Shown piece after piece: positions 38,355 through 48,249 of a stretch of 64,000 nucleotides of DNA. Source of the stretch: Chryseolinea lacunae (lineage in GTDB: Bacteria; Bacteroidota; Bacteroidia; Cytophagales; Cyclobacteriaceae); the NCBI RefSeq assembly GCF_016735595.1, contig NZ_JAERRB010000019.1, positions 62,001-126,000 of the forward strand. Reading direction: 5' to 3'. Under the pieces are notes generated by a model. It did not search any database, was not told where the DNA came from, and saw only the letters and a program-made list of their open reading frames with translations. A program made the translations under genes and the position numbers. Every line of letters begins with the position of its first letter. Position 1 is the stretch's first letter.

Positions 38355-41300
38355 GCGATACAGTAAGATTTTTCCGTTCCTGTTCTGTTTTCTTGTGGCC
38401 GTGTTTTTTGATGCGGTAGAAGGTTTATCCTCAGCTACTGGATTAAAAAGGCCAACCACTCATGCCGGTATGAAAAGTTTTCAGGCACCGGTAAAGGGAG
38501 TCGTGAAAGACGAAACTGGACAGCCCTTGCCGGGTGCAAGTGTCCTTGAGAAAGGCACCTCCAACGGGACACAAGCGGATATGAACGGAGCATTCTCGCT
38601 AACGCTGTTGTCACCTGAAGCCACCTTGGTAATTTCCTACATCGGATATGAAAACGTCGAACTCCCCGCATCCCCGGGCAAGGAGTTCGCCATTTCCTTA
38701 CAACCAAATGCAACAGCATTAGGTGACATCGTTGTGATCGGCTATGGTACAACGACAAAGAAAAACCTCGTTTCATCCGTAGCTTCCGTAAGCGCAGAAG
38801 AACTGAAAAATCAACCCGTCGCCCGGCTCGATCAAGCCTTACAGGGGCGTGCGGCAGGTGTTCAGGTAACCTCGAATAGTGGTGCTCCAGGGGCGGCCGC
38901 CACCATCAGAATCAGGGGCTCGAGTTCGCTGAGCGGTAACAACAATCCTCTTTTCGTCATTGACGGCTTTATCGCAGGAGAAGGTTTCAACTTAAATAGT
39001 TTGAACATGAACGACATCGAGTCAATTCAGGTCTTAAAAGATGCCACCGCCCTTTCAATTTACGGAACGCGTGGAGCAGCCGGGGTTATCATTGTTACGA
39101 CTAAAAGTGGAAACGGTGCAAGGTCCGATGGAGTAAACGTAGGTTTCAATTACTATCAATCGGTCCAATCGCTAATAAATACTGTTCGCCCCTTAAATGG
39201 ACAGGCTTACCTGGATTATAAAAATGAAGAAGCCCAGTTTGTGCCCGGAACATCAGGGTTCGGTGAAACTGATCGAAACTTACCAATTCCGTTTCCTGCT
39301 GGAAAGGAATACCCCAATACCGATTGGCTGGAAGCAATATCCCGCACCGGAACAATTAGTAACGCCGACCTCTTCCTGTCAGGAAATGCTGAACGTGTAA
39401 AATATTATGTCTCCTTCAACCGGTTCAAACAGAATGGCGTCATTCAAAACTCCGGCCTTGAACGATATCTATTCCGGACCAACCTCGATTTCAAAATATC
39501 TGAAAAGGTAAGAACGGGATTGCGAATGAACCTTTCACGCGTGCGGACAGAAAATCCAAAAGTCGATTTTTACTCTGCCATGTTCCGTGCATTACCCATA
39601 CGACCAATTTATAACCCCGATGGTTCATATAACGGCGTTAACCCAGAGAGCGCCCGCACCGAACGTAACCCCGTTGCCGACATAAACATGCGGGAGGATT
39701 ACGGTCAGGAAGGTAAAAACATTGGAAATGTCTATGTTGAATATGAACCACTAAAGCATTTGATTTTCAAATCCTCCTTTGGTGTTGAGCTAACCAACAA
39801 CCGAAACAACCAATATTTACCTGGGCAACTGCCAGACAGAAAAATTTCGAGTCTGGGTGGGCTGGCTACTGTAACACAAGATCGCAGCGATAATTACTTG
39901 AATGAAAACACACTTACCTACAAACGTGAATTTGGCAGCCATATATTAACTGTCCTCGGTGGAGCGACGTGGCAAAAGTATACGATAGAAACAACCTCTA
40001 TGATGGCAGGCGGTTTCGTCAATGACGCCGTCGGCGTTAATAATATCTCTTTTGGCTCGGACCCAGCAACTTATCAATTGAGCTCCAACTTTGTACAACG
40101 CACATTCTCTTCGCTGCTTTCGCGCATCGATTACTCGTTCAAGAATAAATATTTATTGACACTGGTAGGAAGGCGTGATGGCTCTTCGGTGTTCCAGGAA
40201 GGCAACAAGTATGCATTTTTCCCTTCCCTGGGCGCCGCGTGGAACCTTGATCAGGAACGATTTTTACAGAACTCCAAGATTGTCTCAGCGCTGAAACTCC
40301 GGTCCAGCTATGGATTGGTGGGTGAACAGGGCGTGAGACCGTATAATTCCATTGCCACCCTTGCCAGAACCAACACGTACTTTAATGAGAAGCTTTTAAA
40401 CGGTGTGGTTATCGGCGAACTCCCTAGCAGCAACCTCACTTGGGAAACCACCAAGCAGTTGGACATTGGCCTAGAGCTCGGATTATTTAACAATCGAATC
40501 AGGATTGAGGCCGACTACTACAATAAAAAAACAGAAGACCTCTTGCTGGAAAGAAAAGTTGCCGGAACGGTGGGAAGTACAAGGTTGCAAAACATTGGTT
40601 CGATGGAAAACCGTGGACTTGAATTGTCCCTTTATACTGTCAATTTGGAGAAGTCTAATTTTTCCTGGGAGACCACGTTAACAGTTTCCGCCAACCGAAA
40701 CAAAATTATTGACTTGGGCGGGGCACCCTTCATCGATTTACGTACCCCTCCATCAGACCTGGTCGCCACGGGTACTTCCGGGACAGGTATTCGACTCATG
40801 CCCGGTCAAGTGTCACCAACCTTTGTCGGCGTTGAATATCTGGGTACCTACAAAAATGCAGAAGAGATTGTAGCGGATGGCATGAAAGGCGTTGCCTTTA
40901 TCGGCGGACCACGCTACAAAGACCAAGATGGGAATGGCGTAATTGATAACGGTGACAAAATTCCTGTAGGAAATCCACAACCTGATTTTTATGGAGGATT
41001 CAGAAATCTCTTGAAGTATAAAGGACTAAGCCTCGATTTCTTCTTTCAATTCTCGGTCGGGAATAAAATCTTCAACGCCGCAAACTCATCAGCCATATTT
41101 GGTAGAGGCGATGAAAATCTCTCGCCAGACATTGTTAATCGTTGGATTGAAGGGGTGAACGAAACCTCAAACATTCCGCGTGCTGGTACTTCAGCAAACA
41201 TCTGGAATCCTGTAAGCACGTTGTGGATTGAGGATGGTTCCTTTTTACGATTGCGCACCGTCACATTGTCCTATGAACTTCCCATGGTCGGTCTGGGTAT

Positions 41301-41484
41301 CGATGGCGTTTTTAAAAGAATTAACGTGTACGTCTCCGGGACCAACCTCTGGTTGTTAAGTAACTATTCACTGGGTGATCCCGAAGTTAACAACTACGGA
41401 GGTAGCGCGCTCGAACAGGGTGTCGCATCGGGACAATATCCTTATACCAAGTCTTTTACCGCGGGCCTATCTGTTGAATTTTAA
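38314..41484 (+). CDS. SusC/RagA-type TonB-dependent receptor
   Basis: About 1056 residues from ATG 38314 (MKQVYQTKSSLHSKRYSK, then a hydrophobic signal). The start lies inside the end of the GH88 gene; no later ATG keeps the signal peptide. Domains: carboxypeptidase-like (GVVKDETGQPLPGASVLEKG, SYIGYENVEL), DIVVIGYGTTTKK, plug (IRIRGSSSLSGNNNPLFVID, VLKDATALSIYGTRGAAGV) and barrel ending AGLSVEF. There is no STN domain, consistent with control by the HTCS rather than by FecR. It pairs with the SusD gene 9 bp downstream and should import the lyase products of the core locus. Confidence 0.96.
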   Translation: MKQVYQTKSSLHSKRYSKIFPFLFCFLVAVFFDAVEGLSSATGLKRPTTHAGMKSFQAPVKGVVKDETGQPLPGASVLEKGTSNGTQADMNGAFSLTLLSPEATLVISYIGYENVELPASPGKEFAISLQPNATALGDIVVIGYGTTTKKNLVSSVASVSAEELKNQPVARLDQALQGRAAGVQVTSNSGAPGAAATIRIRGSSSLSGNNNPLFVIDGFIAGEGFNLNSLNMNDIESIQVLKDATALSIYGTRGAAGVIIVTTKSGNGARSDGVNVGFNYYQSVQSLINTVRPLNGQAYLDYKNEEAQFVPGTSGFGETDRNLPIPFPAGKEYPNTDWLEAISRTGTISNADLFLSGNAERVKYYVSFNRFKQNGVIQNSGLERYLFRTNLDFKISEKVRTGLRMNLSRVRTENPKVDFYSAMFRALPIRPIYNPDGSYNGVNPESARTERNPVADINMREDYGQEGKNIGNVYVEYEPLKHLIFKSSFGVELTNNRNNQYLPGQLPDRKISSLGGLATVTQDRSDNYLNENTLTYKREFGSHILTVLGGATWQKYTIETTSMMAGGFVNDAVGVNNISFGSDPATYQLSSNFVQRTFSSLLSRIDYSFKNKYLLTLVGRRDGSSVFQEGNKYAFFPSLGAAWNLDQERFLQNSKIVSALKLRSSYGLVGEQGVRPYNSIATLARTNTYFNEKLLNGVVIGELPSSNLTWETTKQLDIGLELGLFNNRIRIEADYYNKKTEDLLLERKVAGTVGSTRLQNIGSMENRGLELSLYTVNLEKSNFSWETTLTVSANRNKIIDLGGAPFIDLRTPPSDLVATGTSGTGIRLMPGQVSPTFVGVEYLGTYKNAEEIVADGMKGVAFIGGPRYKDQDGNGVIDNGDKIPVGNPQPDFYGGFRNLLKYKGLSLDFFFQFSVGNKIFNAANSSAIFGRGDENLSPDIVNRWIEGVNETSNIPRAGTSANIWNPVSTLWIEDGSFLRLRTVTLSYELPMVGLGIDGVFKRINVYVSGTNLWLLSNYSLGDPEVNNYGGSALEQGVASGQYPYTKSFTAGLSVEF

Positions 41485-41493
41485 TTAAAGAAA

Positions 41494-43029
41494 ATGAAAA
41501 CAAATTTTATACTTAAAATATCCACCTGCCTCGTTTTGCTGGCGATCACCACGTCTTGTAATGACTTTTTAGAAGAGAAGTCGAAGAGCCAGCTCTCGCC
41601 AAACTCATTTTTCAAAAGTGATGGCGAAGCGCAACTAGCTGTAAACGGTGTTTACCAGATCTACCACAATAAATCTTTATACAATGATGTTGGTCTTGAT
41701 AAATTCTATTTGCACGGCGCCGATGAGGTCGCGGCAAATCGTGCGGAAGATTCGGACGTTCATAGCTATACATTTACAGAAGCCTCTCAATTTATTTTGG
41801 ACACCTATATGGACCTTTACAGTGTCGTACGCAATTGTGATCTGTTTATTGAGTCCATAGAGAAAAGCCCCAACGTAAGTGGTGACTATCGAAAACAAGC
41901 CGTAGGAGAGCTGTTGTTTTTGCGCGCGTTGGCATACTTCCACCTAACCAACATCTGGGGCGATGTCCCCTATTTCCGAACCCTCCTCTCCATTGACGAG
42001 CTCGCAACGATCCAACGGACTGACAAAAATATCATCCGACAAGAGATGCAAGCAGATCTCCAAAAAGCTTTCGAATTATTGCCCGGGTCGTATACCGGCG
42101 TTGACCTTGGTCGAGCCACAAAGTGGGCTGCCGCTACTCTTAAGGCCAAATACCACATGATGGCAGGAGAATGGCAAGGGATGTTGGATGAATCTGTCAA
42201 GGTGATTAACAGTGGGCAATTCACTTTGCTCGATGACTATGCCGAAGTATTCAATCAAAAAGATCCCCTTAAGCAATATAACAAGGAAATAATATTCGTG
42301 ATAGATTTCACCGGTAAGAACAGGGTGATCAATACGCTGGCATCCTTTCGTGTAAACAATTATAATCCCCGCATTGCAAGGGATGAACCATTTGATATGA
42401 CACAACTGCAAGCGTTTCAAAAAGCGTTGGCTGATAGAAATGAAAACATGACAGGCTATGGAAAAGCGATCCCCTTGCCTGAACTTGCGGACAAATCTAC
42501 CTGGGAAGAGGGAGACCTGCGATACGACAAAAGCATCGTCACAAGCTATTTGGGATTTAAACTACGCTGGCCTTACTTTTCAAAAATGTGGAATCTGGAC
42601 CAGGCAAATTCATCACGTGATAACTCCACCAACAACAATATTGTATTTCGCCTCGCAGACCTATACCTGATGGCAGCAGAAGCTGAAAATGAATTGAACG
42701 GACCTTCGAATGCTTATCCCTTTGTAAATAAAGTCCGAGAACGCGCTTTTGAAATCGATAAGCCTTGGAGCGGTTTAACCCAACAAGAATTTAGGTTAAA
42801 AATCCGCGACGAGCGCAAATACGAACTCTCCGGTGAAGGCGGCAGAAAAATGGATCTGGTGCGTTGGGGAGTTCTTGTAGAGACCGTTAAAAAAACGTTA
42901 CACCGGCCGTTCAATAATCCGCAAGACAATATTCGGGACCGGCATGTATTGTATCCTCTCCCCCAACAGGAAATCCTTCTAAATCCAAGGTTGCTGGACA
43001 CTGATCCCACCAACAATGGCTATCGGTAG
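41494..43029 (+). CDS. SusD/RagB-family nutrient-binding lipoprotein
   Basis: 511 residues with lipobox ITTSCNDFLEEKSKSQ (Cys 22), AVNGVYQIYHN, ELLFLRALAYFHLTNIWGDVPY and the C-terminal RDERKYELSGEGGRKMDLVRW motif. It follows SusC by 9 bp and is closed by a terminator. It is the surface-exposed binding partner of the HTCS-linked receptor. Confidence 0.96.
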   Translation: MKTNFILKISTCLVLLAITTSCNDFLEEKSKSQLSPNSFFKSDGEAQLAVNGVYQIYHNKSLYNDVGLDKFYLHGADEVAANRAEDSDVHSYTFTEASQFILDTYMDLYSVVRNCDLFIESIEKSPNVSGDYRKQAVGELLFLRALAYFHLTNIWGDVPYFRTLLSIDELATIQRTDKNIIRQEMQADLQKAFELLPGSYTGVDLGRATKWAAATLKAKYHMMAGEWQGMLDESVKVINSGQFTLLDDYAEVFNQKDPLKQYNKEIIFVIDFTGKNRVINTLASFRVNNYNPRIARDEPFDMTQLQAFQKALADRNENMTGYGKAIPLPELADKSTWEEGDLRYDKSIVTSYLGFKLRWPYFSKMWNLDQANSSRDNSTNNNIVFRLADLYLMAAEAENELNGPSNAYPFVNKVRERAFEIDKPWSGLTQQEFRLKIRDERKYELSGEGGRKMDLVRWGVLVETVKKTLHRPFNNPQDNIRDRHVLYPLPQQEILLNPRLLDTDPTNNGYR

Positions 43030-43050
43030 AATTCGGTTGTAAGTTCATAG

Positions 43051-43091
43051 ATTGCCGAAATGGATTTTATATCTGTTTCGGCAATTTTTTT
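43051..43091 (+). terminator. Rho-independent terminator after the GH88-susC-susD operon
   Basis: A perfect 10-bp stem ATTGCCGAAA (43051-43060) / TTTCGGCAAT (43076-43085) with a T-run, 21 bp past the susD stop. The rest of the gap to 43442 has no gene; a 7-bp hairpin CCGCTGC/GCAGCGG (43374-43394) lacks a U-tract on either side. Confidence 0.88.
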
Positions 43092-43442
43092 AATGACTGA
43101 GTACGTTTCCATTCATCTCAAGGCGTGATCATTTTCAAATCACACAACTTACCGACCACTTTTGGTTCCTTCCTTATGCACCTGCTTTGGCATGGCGTCT
43201 TTTTTTGCCACGAGATTGACCCTCTATTGTGGCCATTGTTTCTGCCCCTCCATTGGAAAGCCCAGGCGTAAAAAATATTAACATTTAAAACGATTTCTCC
43301 GAAACATTAACGCCATGGCGCTGGACATCTACTGCTGTGAGGGAAAACACCACCGTTCTCAAGGACATCCATACCGCTGCAAATTTCGCAGCGGCGCTGT
43401 AATTTATTTATCTGGCTCACAAACAACGGTGTCGTTAGGGTA

Positions 43443-45425
43443 TTAGCTTTTAGGATATTGGGCTTGCCAGTTCCTTGTCTCATTTATCTTTATTCCTTCC
43501 TCAATTTCACGCTGCGGGAACAATTCGCGAACTGGTAATGCATCAAGGTTAACCAGAAGTGATCTAAGTTTGAGGTATATTCCCATACGGTCAGCCTTTG
43601 TTTCTTCTGCATCGGTTGACAGTTTTTTGAACTCTGCAACATACTCTTTGAGGTGTGGTTTACAATCAGCAACCCATGTAAGATTCTCCAGGGACGAATA
43701 GGCAAAATTATCATTGGTGATAAAGATGTCCACCAGACGACGGAGAGCTTTGGAATCTTTTGTTACCCTAAAAACGGCTTCGGCGGCTGTCGCTGACACC
43801 GCGGCAGCTGGATCATTCATAGTCTTGGTAAGAATCAGGGGCACGTGCACAAGCTGCTTTGTTGACGCCAGCATGACATACCCAACTGCACCCCAATACC
43901 GCATCTCCGCATATTGGCTGCTTAACAATTTGGACAGGTAAGTAGTATCCCGCAAAGTAGCCATACTTGCTTTTTCTGCGGCGTCATACATGGCTGATAA
44001 CGGAAAGTTTGTTGAGCGAACCCAATCGAATAAGCCGCCCGTCTTTTCCTTGCGCATGTCTCTGTAAAAAAGTCCCAGATCTTTCGATTCGCGTATATGT
44101 TCGGAAACGGCCTTGCGCATCGTTTTAAGCTTGACTTGGTGCTCACGGGTCGCAGCCAAATTAATGAGCTCGTCGGGATCTGTCCGTAGATCAAATAGCA
44201 TTTCCGTTCCTTTGGCCTCGTACTGCGACTTCCAATCGGGGTTAGTGCATTTGCCGGACAGCACGTATTCGTCCCACGCAATATTGGCGGGCATTCCCGA
44301 TTGATAGAGGTTGCGCAAGGCGAACGGTTTATACGGGTGATAGTTACGAATATATTTGAACCGACCATCCGTTGCTGTCCGGCAGGGATCGAAGTGATAA
44401 TTTTCTTGGTTGGAACGGAACCCGAACTGATATTTTTTAACACGCCTGGTGCCTAGAAAAGGTTTGCCCTGCATGAATGGAGGAATATCAATACCACTTA
44501 ATCTTAATACCGTTGGCGCGAAATCTTCAAAACCAACAAGGTTACTGTTCACAGCTCCTGCGGGGATGTCAAACTTGTCTCGCCATTTTTCAGGTATATA
44601 TATAATTAGCGGAATTTTAAGACCGGACTCGTAGGGAAATCCCTTACCCCTGGGCAAGCATCCACCGTGATCGCTGAAGAAAAAAACAATCGTATTTTCA
44701 GCAAGCTTGCGATTCTTCAGATCCAACAAAAAAGTTCTTAACCACGCATCCATTTCCAGGTAGGATTCCAGATGCACGGCAAAGTCAGACCTGACCTCTG
44801 GCAAATCAGGAAGGTATTTTGGCAGTTTCAGTTGTCCTGGCTCAATTCCGAGTTCAAGATAGTGGCCGCGCCCTTCCGTTGTAATCGTCCTGATCCTACT
44901 CATGTGACTGGCCGTAGCGTTGAATACAGCAAAGAAAGGCTGGCCCTCCTTACGTTCCACACTATTGTAACTGGCCGATGCCCCGCATTCATTCCAGAGC
45001 GATTTGTCCGAAGTGAACGTGTTGTAGTCTGTCTTCTTATTGTTGGAACAAAAATATCCATTAGCTCGCAGAATGGACGGATAAAAAATATCTGAAGGCG
45101 TTTGATATTTTTCGCGATGAATGTCCATGCCAAACGTGGTGGCAAAACACCCCGTAATCAATGTTGAGCGAGACGCCGAGCAGTGAGGTGCAGTAGCATA
45201 AGCATTTGTAAAAAGTATGCCCCGTTGGGCAAGGCTATCCACGGTTGGAGTCGTGAAGGCTTTGTTCCCATAGCAGCTAAAACCATACGGACTCGCGTCC
45301 TCAAAAGTAAGCCATATAAAATTTGGCTTTTCCTGCTTTTGAGCCTGGGCCGTGCATCCTGGAGCTGCCCAAAAGGAAAATAGGGTCAATATGGTGATAC
45401 TGATGCGTGTTAAAAATATATTCAT
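43443..45425 (-). CDS. Sulfatase (S1 family) with C-terminal repeat domain, secreted
   Basis: About 660 residues from ATG 45425, chosen because MNIFLTRISITILTLFSFW gives a signal peptide with a Cys (APGC); longer in-frame starts run into the divergent gene. Activation signature CSASRSTLITG (Cys 82), the C-x-A-x-R variant of the formylglycine motif. Metal-site residues lie in FEDASPYGFSCYGN and FFFSDHGGCLPRGKGFPYE. The last 170 residues are helical repeats resembling HEAT (EMRYWGAVGYVMLAS, AAAVSATAAEAVFRVTKD), a layout seen in some sulfamidase-like sulfatases. It is transcribed divergently from the lyase gene across 253 bp. The specific sulfate position is unknown. Confidence 0.92.
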   Translation of the reverse strand: MNIFLTRISITILTLFSFWAAPGCTAQAQKQEKPNFIWLTFEDASPYGFSCYGNKAFTTPTVDSLAQRGILFTNAYATAPHCSASRSTLITGCFATTFGMDIHREKYQTPSDIFYPSILRANGYFCSNNKKTDYNTFTSDKSLWNECGASASYNSVERKEGQPFFAVFNATASHMSRIRTITTEGRGHYLELGIEPGQLKLPKYLPDLPEVRSDFAVHLESYLEMDAWLRTFLLDLKNRKLAENTIVFFFSDHGGCLPRGKGFPYESGLKIPLIIYIPEKWRDKFDIPAGAVNSNLVGFEDFAPTVLRLSGIDIPPFMQGKPFLGTRRVKKYQFGFRSNQENYHFDPCRTATDGRFKYIRNYHPYKPFALRNLYQSGMPANIAWDEYVLSGKCTNPDWKSQYEAKGTEMLFDLRTDPDELINLAATREHQVKLKTMRKAVSEHIRESKDLGLFYRDMRKEKTGGLFDWVRSTNFPLSAMYDAAEKASMATLRDTTYLSKLLSSQYAEMRYWGAVGYVMLASTKQLVHVPLILTKTMNDPAAAVSATAAEAVFRVTKDSKALRRLVDIFITNDNFAYSSLENLTWVADCKPHLKEYVAEFKKLSTDAEETKADRMGIYLKLRSLLVNLDALPVRELFPQREIEEGIKINETRNWQAQYPKS

Positions 45426-45678
45426 TGGTCGTGCAGTTTGGACAGGAGTTGGTACATGTATAATAAGCCCATTCAGGACATGGATTATTACCAGCAAGTT
45501 ACTTGCAATCCAGTGGCAGACATACGGCAAATGTTTCAGGTAGGAACGACATATGTTACATCCGTCCCGTAGGGCCTTACGCCGAAAGGAATTGGTAACC
45601 GTGACAAAGGTTTCTTGAGATAATATTCCCCGGGCAACCCGGACAACAGTTCCATTTTTGCCTATCAAACCAATAAAA

Positions 45679-48249
45679 ATGAACTATCGGATTTGCCATC
45701 CCAACCGGCGGGCATTACAGGGCTTTTATCTATCGAGTATGACTACTGCTTTTTTGGCCATATGCTTTTCGCAGCTTTCGCTCGCCCAGTCAAGCCAACA
45801 ACCTTCCTCGACATTTTATGAGGAATGGCGAACAACACCGTCTCCAGCCAACGGCACGGTGCCCGAAATGAATCCTTCGCCCTTTTTATGGCCATCTGAA
45901 CGCCATTGGAAGGGTGAAGAGGTTTGGTATCAAGTATACGTGAGCCGCGATTCCGTATTCAAAACGAGGTCAACCTACGTCAGTGAAAAACTCAAATATT
46001 GTTTTTACAACCTTCACAAACCGTTGGCCTTCGGTACATGGTATTGGAAATATGCTATTCTGAAGGACAATCAAGTGGTCGATTCCCGAGGTCCTTTCGC
46101 ATTTTCAGTAACCAAGGATGCATATGTCTTTACTTCGCCAAGTTTCCAAGAGTTTCTAAACGCCATTAAGAAAACACACCCTCGGGTGATGAACCAGGGA
46201 AAGGACATGACCACGATCAGGAAAATGGCGCCACATCATCCACTCTACAACACGATCGTAGCGGAAGCACACAAGGCCATGGCTTCCCCTATATATGAGG
46301 GCCCCGTTTCAGATAAGGACCCCGCCAAGGACAAAGCGCTGTCCATCCTTACCGGAAAAGAAGTAGGCCGTTTTACTAAAATCCTAGAAGGTTATGTACT
46401 ATCAGGAGACAAGGACATGCTGGCTTCCCTGCTAAAGCGGATGATGGTGTTGCTCCAATGGCCCACCAATGACCTACTCGGCTCTCAAGTACTGACCTCA
46501 TTAGCGATGGGGTATGATGCTCTGGTTAATGAACTCAGCAAGCCTGTTAAACAACAACTATTAAACGTAATTGAAAATCGGTTGAGCGTGGGGTTAAAAA
46601 ATTGGCAAGGCGACATTGAAACGCGCCAGGTCGAAAATCACTTTTGGCAAATGGAGATTGCCGGAAACTTTATCGCATCGCTAGCCACCGTTGACGAACT
46701 GCCGGTAAGCAAGCAAATGTTGGAGTACACCTATGGGTTATTCCTGGCGCGCTTTCCAAATCTATCAACCCAACAGGGTGGCTGGGCGGAAGGTATCGGC
46801 TATTTCGGGGTAAATAAATCTGCCATTGTTGACATGGCACTGCTTATGAAGAGCGTTGGCGGTTGCGATGTCTTTAAAATGAACTGGTATAAGACGCTGG
46901 CGGATTATCTGTTTTATTTCGCTCCCGTCGATGGACGTATACAAGGTTTTGGAGATATGCATGATCGTGTTGGAAATGGTAACGTTGGCCATTCCATGAT
47001 GCTGATCGTCGCCAATGAAAATCAAGATCAACGTGCGCTCTACCGCTTGGCGACGCTTCTTAAGGCCAAGCGACCTATGGGTGAAGCGGAGGACTGGTAC
47101 GAAAAAGAACTGTCCTTGATAGAACCATGGTACCAGATTATCCATGACGTTCACCTGGACCTGAACACCAAAAACCCTCCCGCGATGGAGCAGGCGAAAT
47201 TATTTCCTGGCGTAGGTGATGCTGCACTCCATACCGATGTCCTCCACAGCGAACACAACACCGCCGTATACTTTCGCTCTTCGCCTTTCGGCGCAAAGGG
47301 ACATATGCACGCCAGCCAAAACTGTTTTAATATTTCCCGCCGGGGCGACCCCATCTTCTATTCATCCGGGTATTATACCACATTCGCAGATCCCCATTCC
47401 CTAACCTCCTATAGACACACACGAGCCCACAACGGAATTCTAGTAAACGGAATGGGACAGGCCTTTGGCCATGAAGGCTACGGATGGATCAAACGGTTTA
47501 TTAACGGAACCAAGATATCCTATGTCATGGGAGATGCAACAATGGCCTATAAGCCCGTGGTTGATCAACAATTTCTAACATTATTAGCTGAGAATGGAAT
47601 TTTGGCAACACCCCAGAATGGATTCGGAGACGCTCGCCTCCGCTTGTTCGAACGTCACCTCATTCTGTTACGCCAGGACATTGTGGTTATCTATGATATT
47701 CTGGAAGCCGAGGAACCTTCACAATGGGCATTCCTATTGCATAGCCCGGAAAAGCCAGCGCTAGCCAACCAAGGTCTAAAATTGTCAACAGCCAAAAACG
47801 ATGTGCGGGGAACTGTGCTGGCCTCGACTAAAATTGAGGGAACCCTTACCGATCAGTTTCATTCCCCGCCAATTGATATTCGCAAAAAATATAAGAGCCT
47901 TCCAAATCAGTATCATATTCGTTTTGAATCGGTTGAGAAGACAAAGTCTATGCGCTTTTTAGCCATCTTCCAACTGAGCGACAGTGGCAGGGCCGTTCCG
48001 TCCGTAGCGATGTCAAACAACCAATTTTTGATTGGAGATATTCGATTGCAGGCTGAATTAAACACCCAGCTGCCGCCGAGCTTAACCGTTATAACAAAGG
48101 GCGAACAGCTTTATGTGAACAAAGATTTCTCCGAGCGTTCCGGCTTCACGTACGATCCCTCCATTTCCACATTGTTGCTGGAGACTGATGAGGGCAAGAA
48201 GACAGTTACAAAATCAAGAAACCAACTACCAGGGCAATATAAACCATGA
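45679..48249 (+). CDS. Polysaccharide lyase of the heparinase II/III superfamily (DUF4962 plus Hepar_II_III), PL21-like
   Basis: About 856 residues from ATG 45679, giving a signal peptide (MNYRICHPNRRAL to LSLAQ). The N-terminal 130 residues (PSPANGTVPEMNPSPFLWP, WYQVYVSRDS) match the DUF4962 type. The (alpha/alpha) toroid follows (ETRQVENHFWQMEIAGNFI, GGWAEGIGYFG, with a Tyr in the usual catalytic position), then the Hepar_II_III beta-sandwich with GHMHASQNCFNISRRGD and SYRHTRAHNGILVNGMGQ. Such enzymes cleave uronic-acid-containing glycans (heparin/heparan and others) by beta-elimination, producing unsaturated ends for GH88. It overlaps the following GH29 gene by ATGA. PL family number is tentative. 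Confidence 0.88.
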   Translation: MNYRICHPNRRALQGFYLSSMTTAFLAICFSQLSLAQSSQQPSSTFYEEWRTTPSPANGTVPEMNPSPFLWPSERHWKGEEVWYQVYVSRDSVFKTRSTYVSEKLKYCFYNLHKPLAFGTWYWKYAILKDNQVVDSRGPFAFSVTKDAYVFTSPSFQEFLNAIKKTHPRVMNQGKDMTTIRKMAPHHPLYNTIVAEAHKAMASPIYEGPVSDKDPAKDKALSILTGKEVGRFTKILEGYVLSGDKDMLASLLKRMMVLLQWPTNDLLGSQVLTSLAMGYDALVNELSKPVKQQLLNVIENRLSVGLKNWQGDIETRQVENHFWQMEIAGNFIASLATVDELPVSKQMLEYTYGLFLARFPNLSTQQGGWAEGIGYFGVNKSAIVDMALLMKSVGGCDVFKMNWYKTLADYLFYFAPVDGRIQGFGDMHDRVGNGNVGHSMMLIVANENQDQRALYRLATLLKAKRPMGEAEDWYEKELSLIEPWYQIIHDVHLDLNTKNPPAMEQAKLFPGVGDAALHTDVLHSEHNTAVYFRSSPFGAKGHMHASQNCFNISRRGDPIFYSSGYYTTFADPHSLTSYRHTRAHNGILVNGMGQAFGHEGYGWIKRFINGTKISYVMGDATMAYKPVVDQQFLTLLAENGILATPQNGFGDARLRLFERHLILLRQDIVVIYDILEAEEPSQWAFLLHSPEKPALANQGLKLSTAKNDVRGTVLASTKIEGTLTDQFHSPPIDIRKKYKSLPNQYHIRFESVEKTKSMRFLAIFQLSDSGRAVPSVAMSNNQFLIGDIRLQAELNTQLPPSLTVITKGEQLYVNKDFSERSGFTYDPSISTLLLETDEGKKTVTKSRNQLPGQYKP

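Noticed and set aside
43374-43394. Hairpin CCGCTGC/GCAGCGG considered as a terminator for the minus-strand sulfatase
   Set aside because: No U-tract on either strand; left as an unassigned structure.
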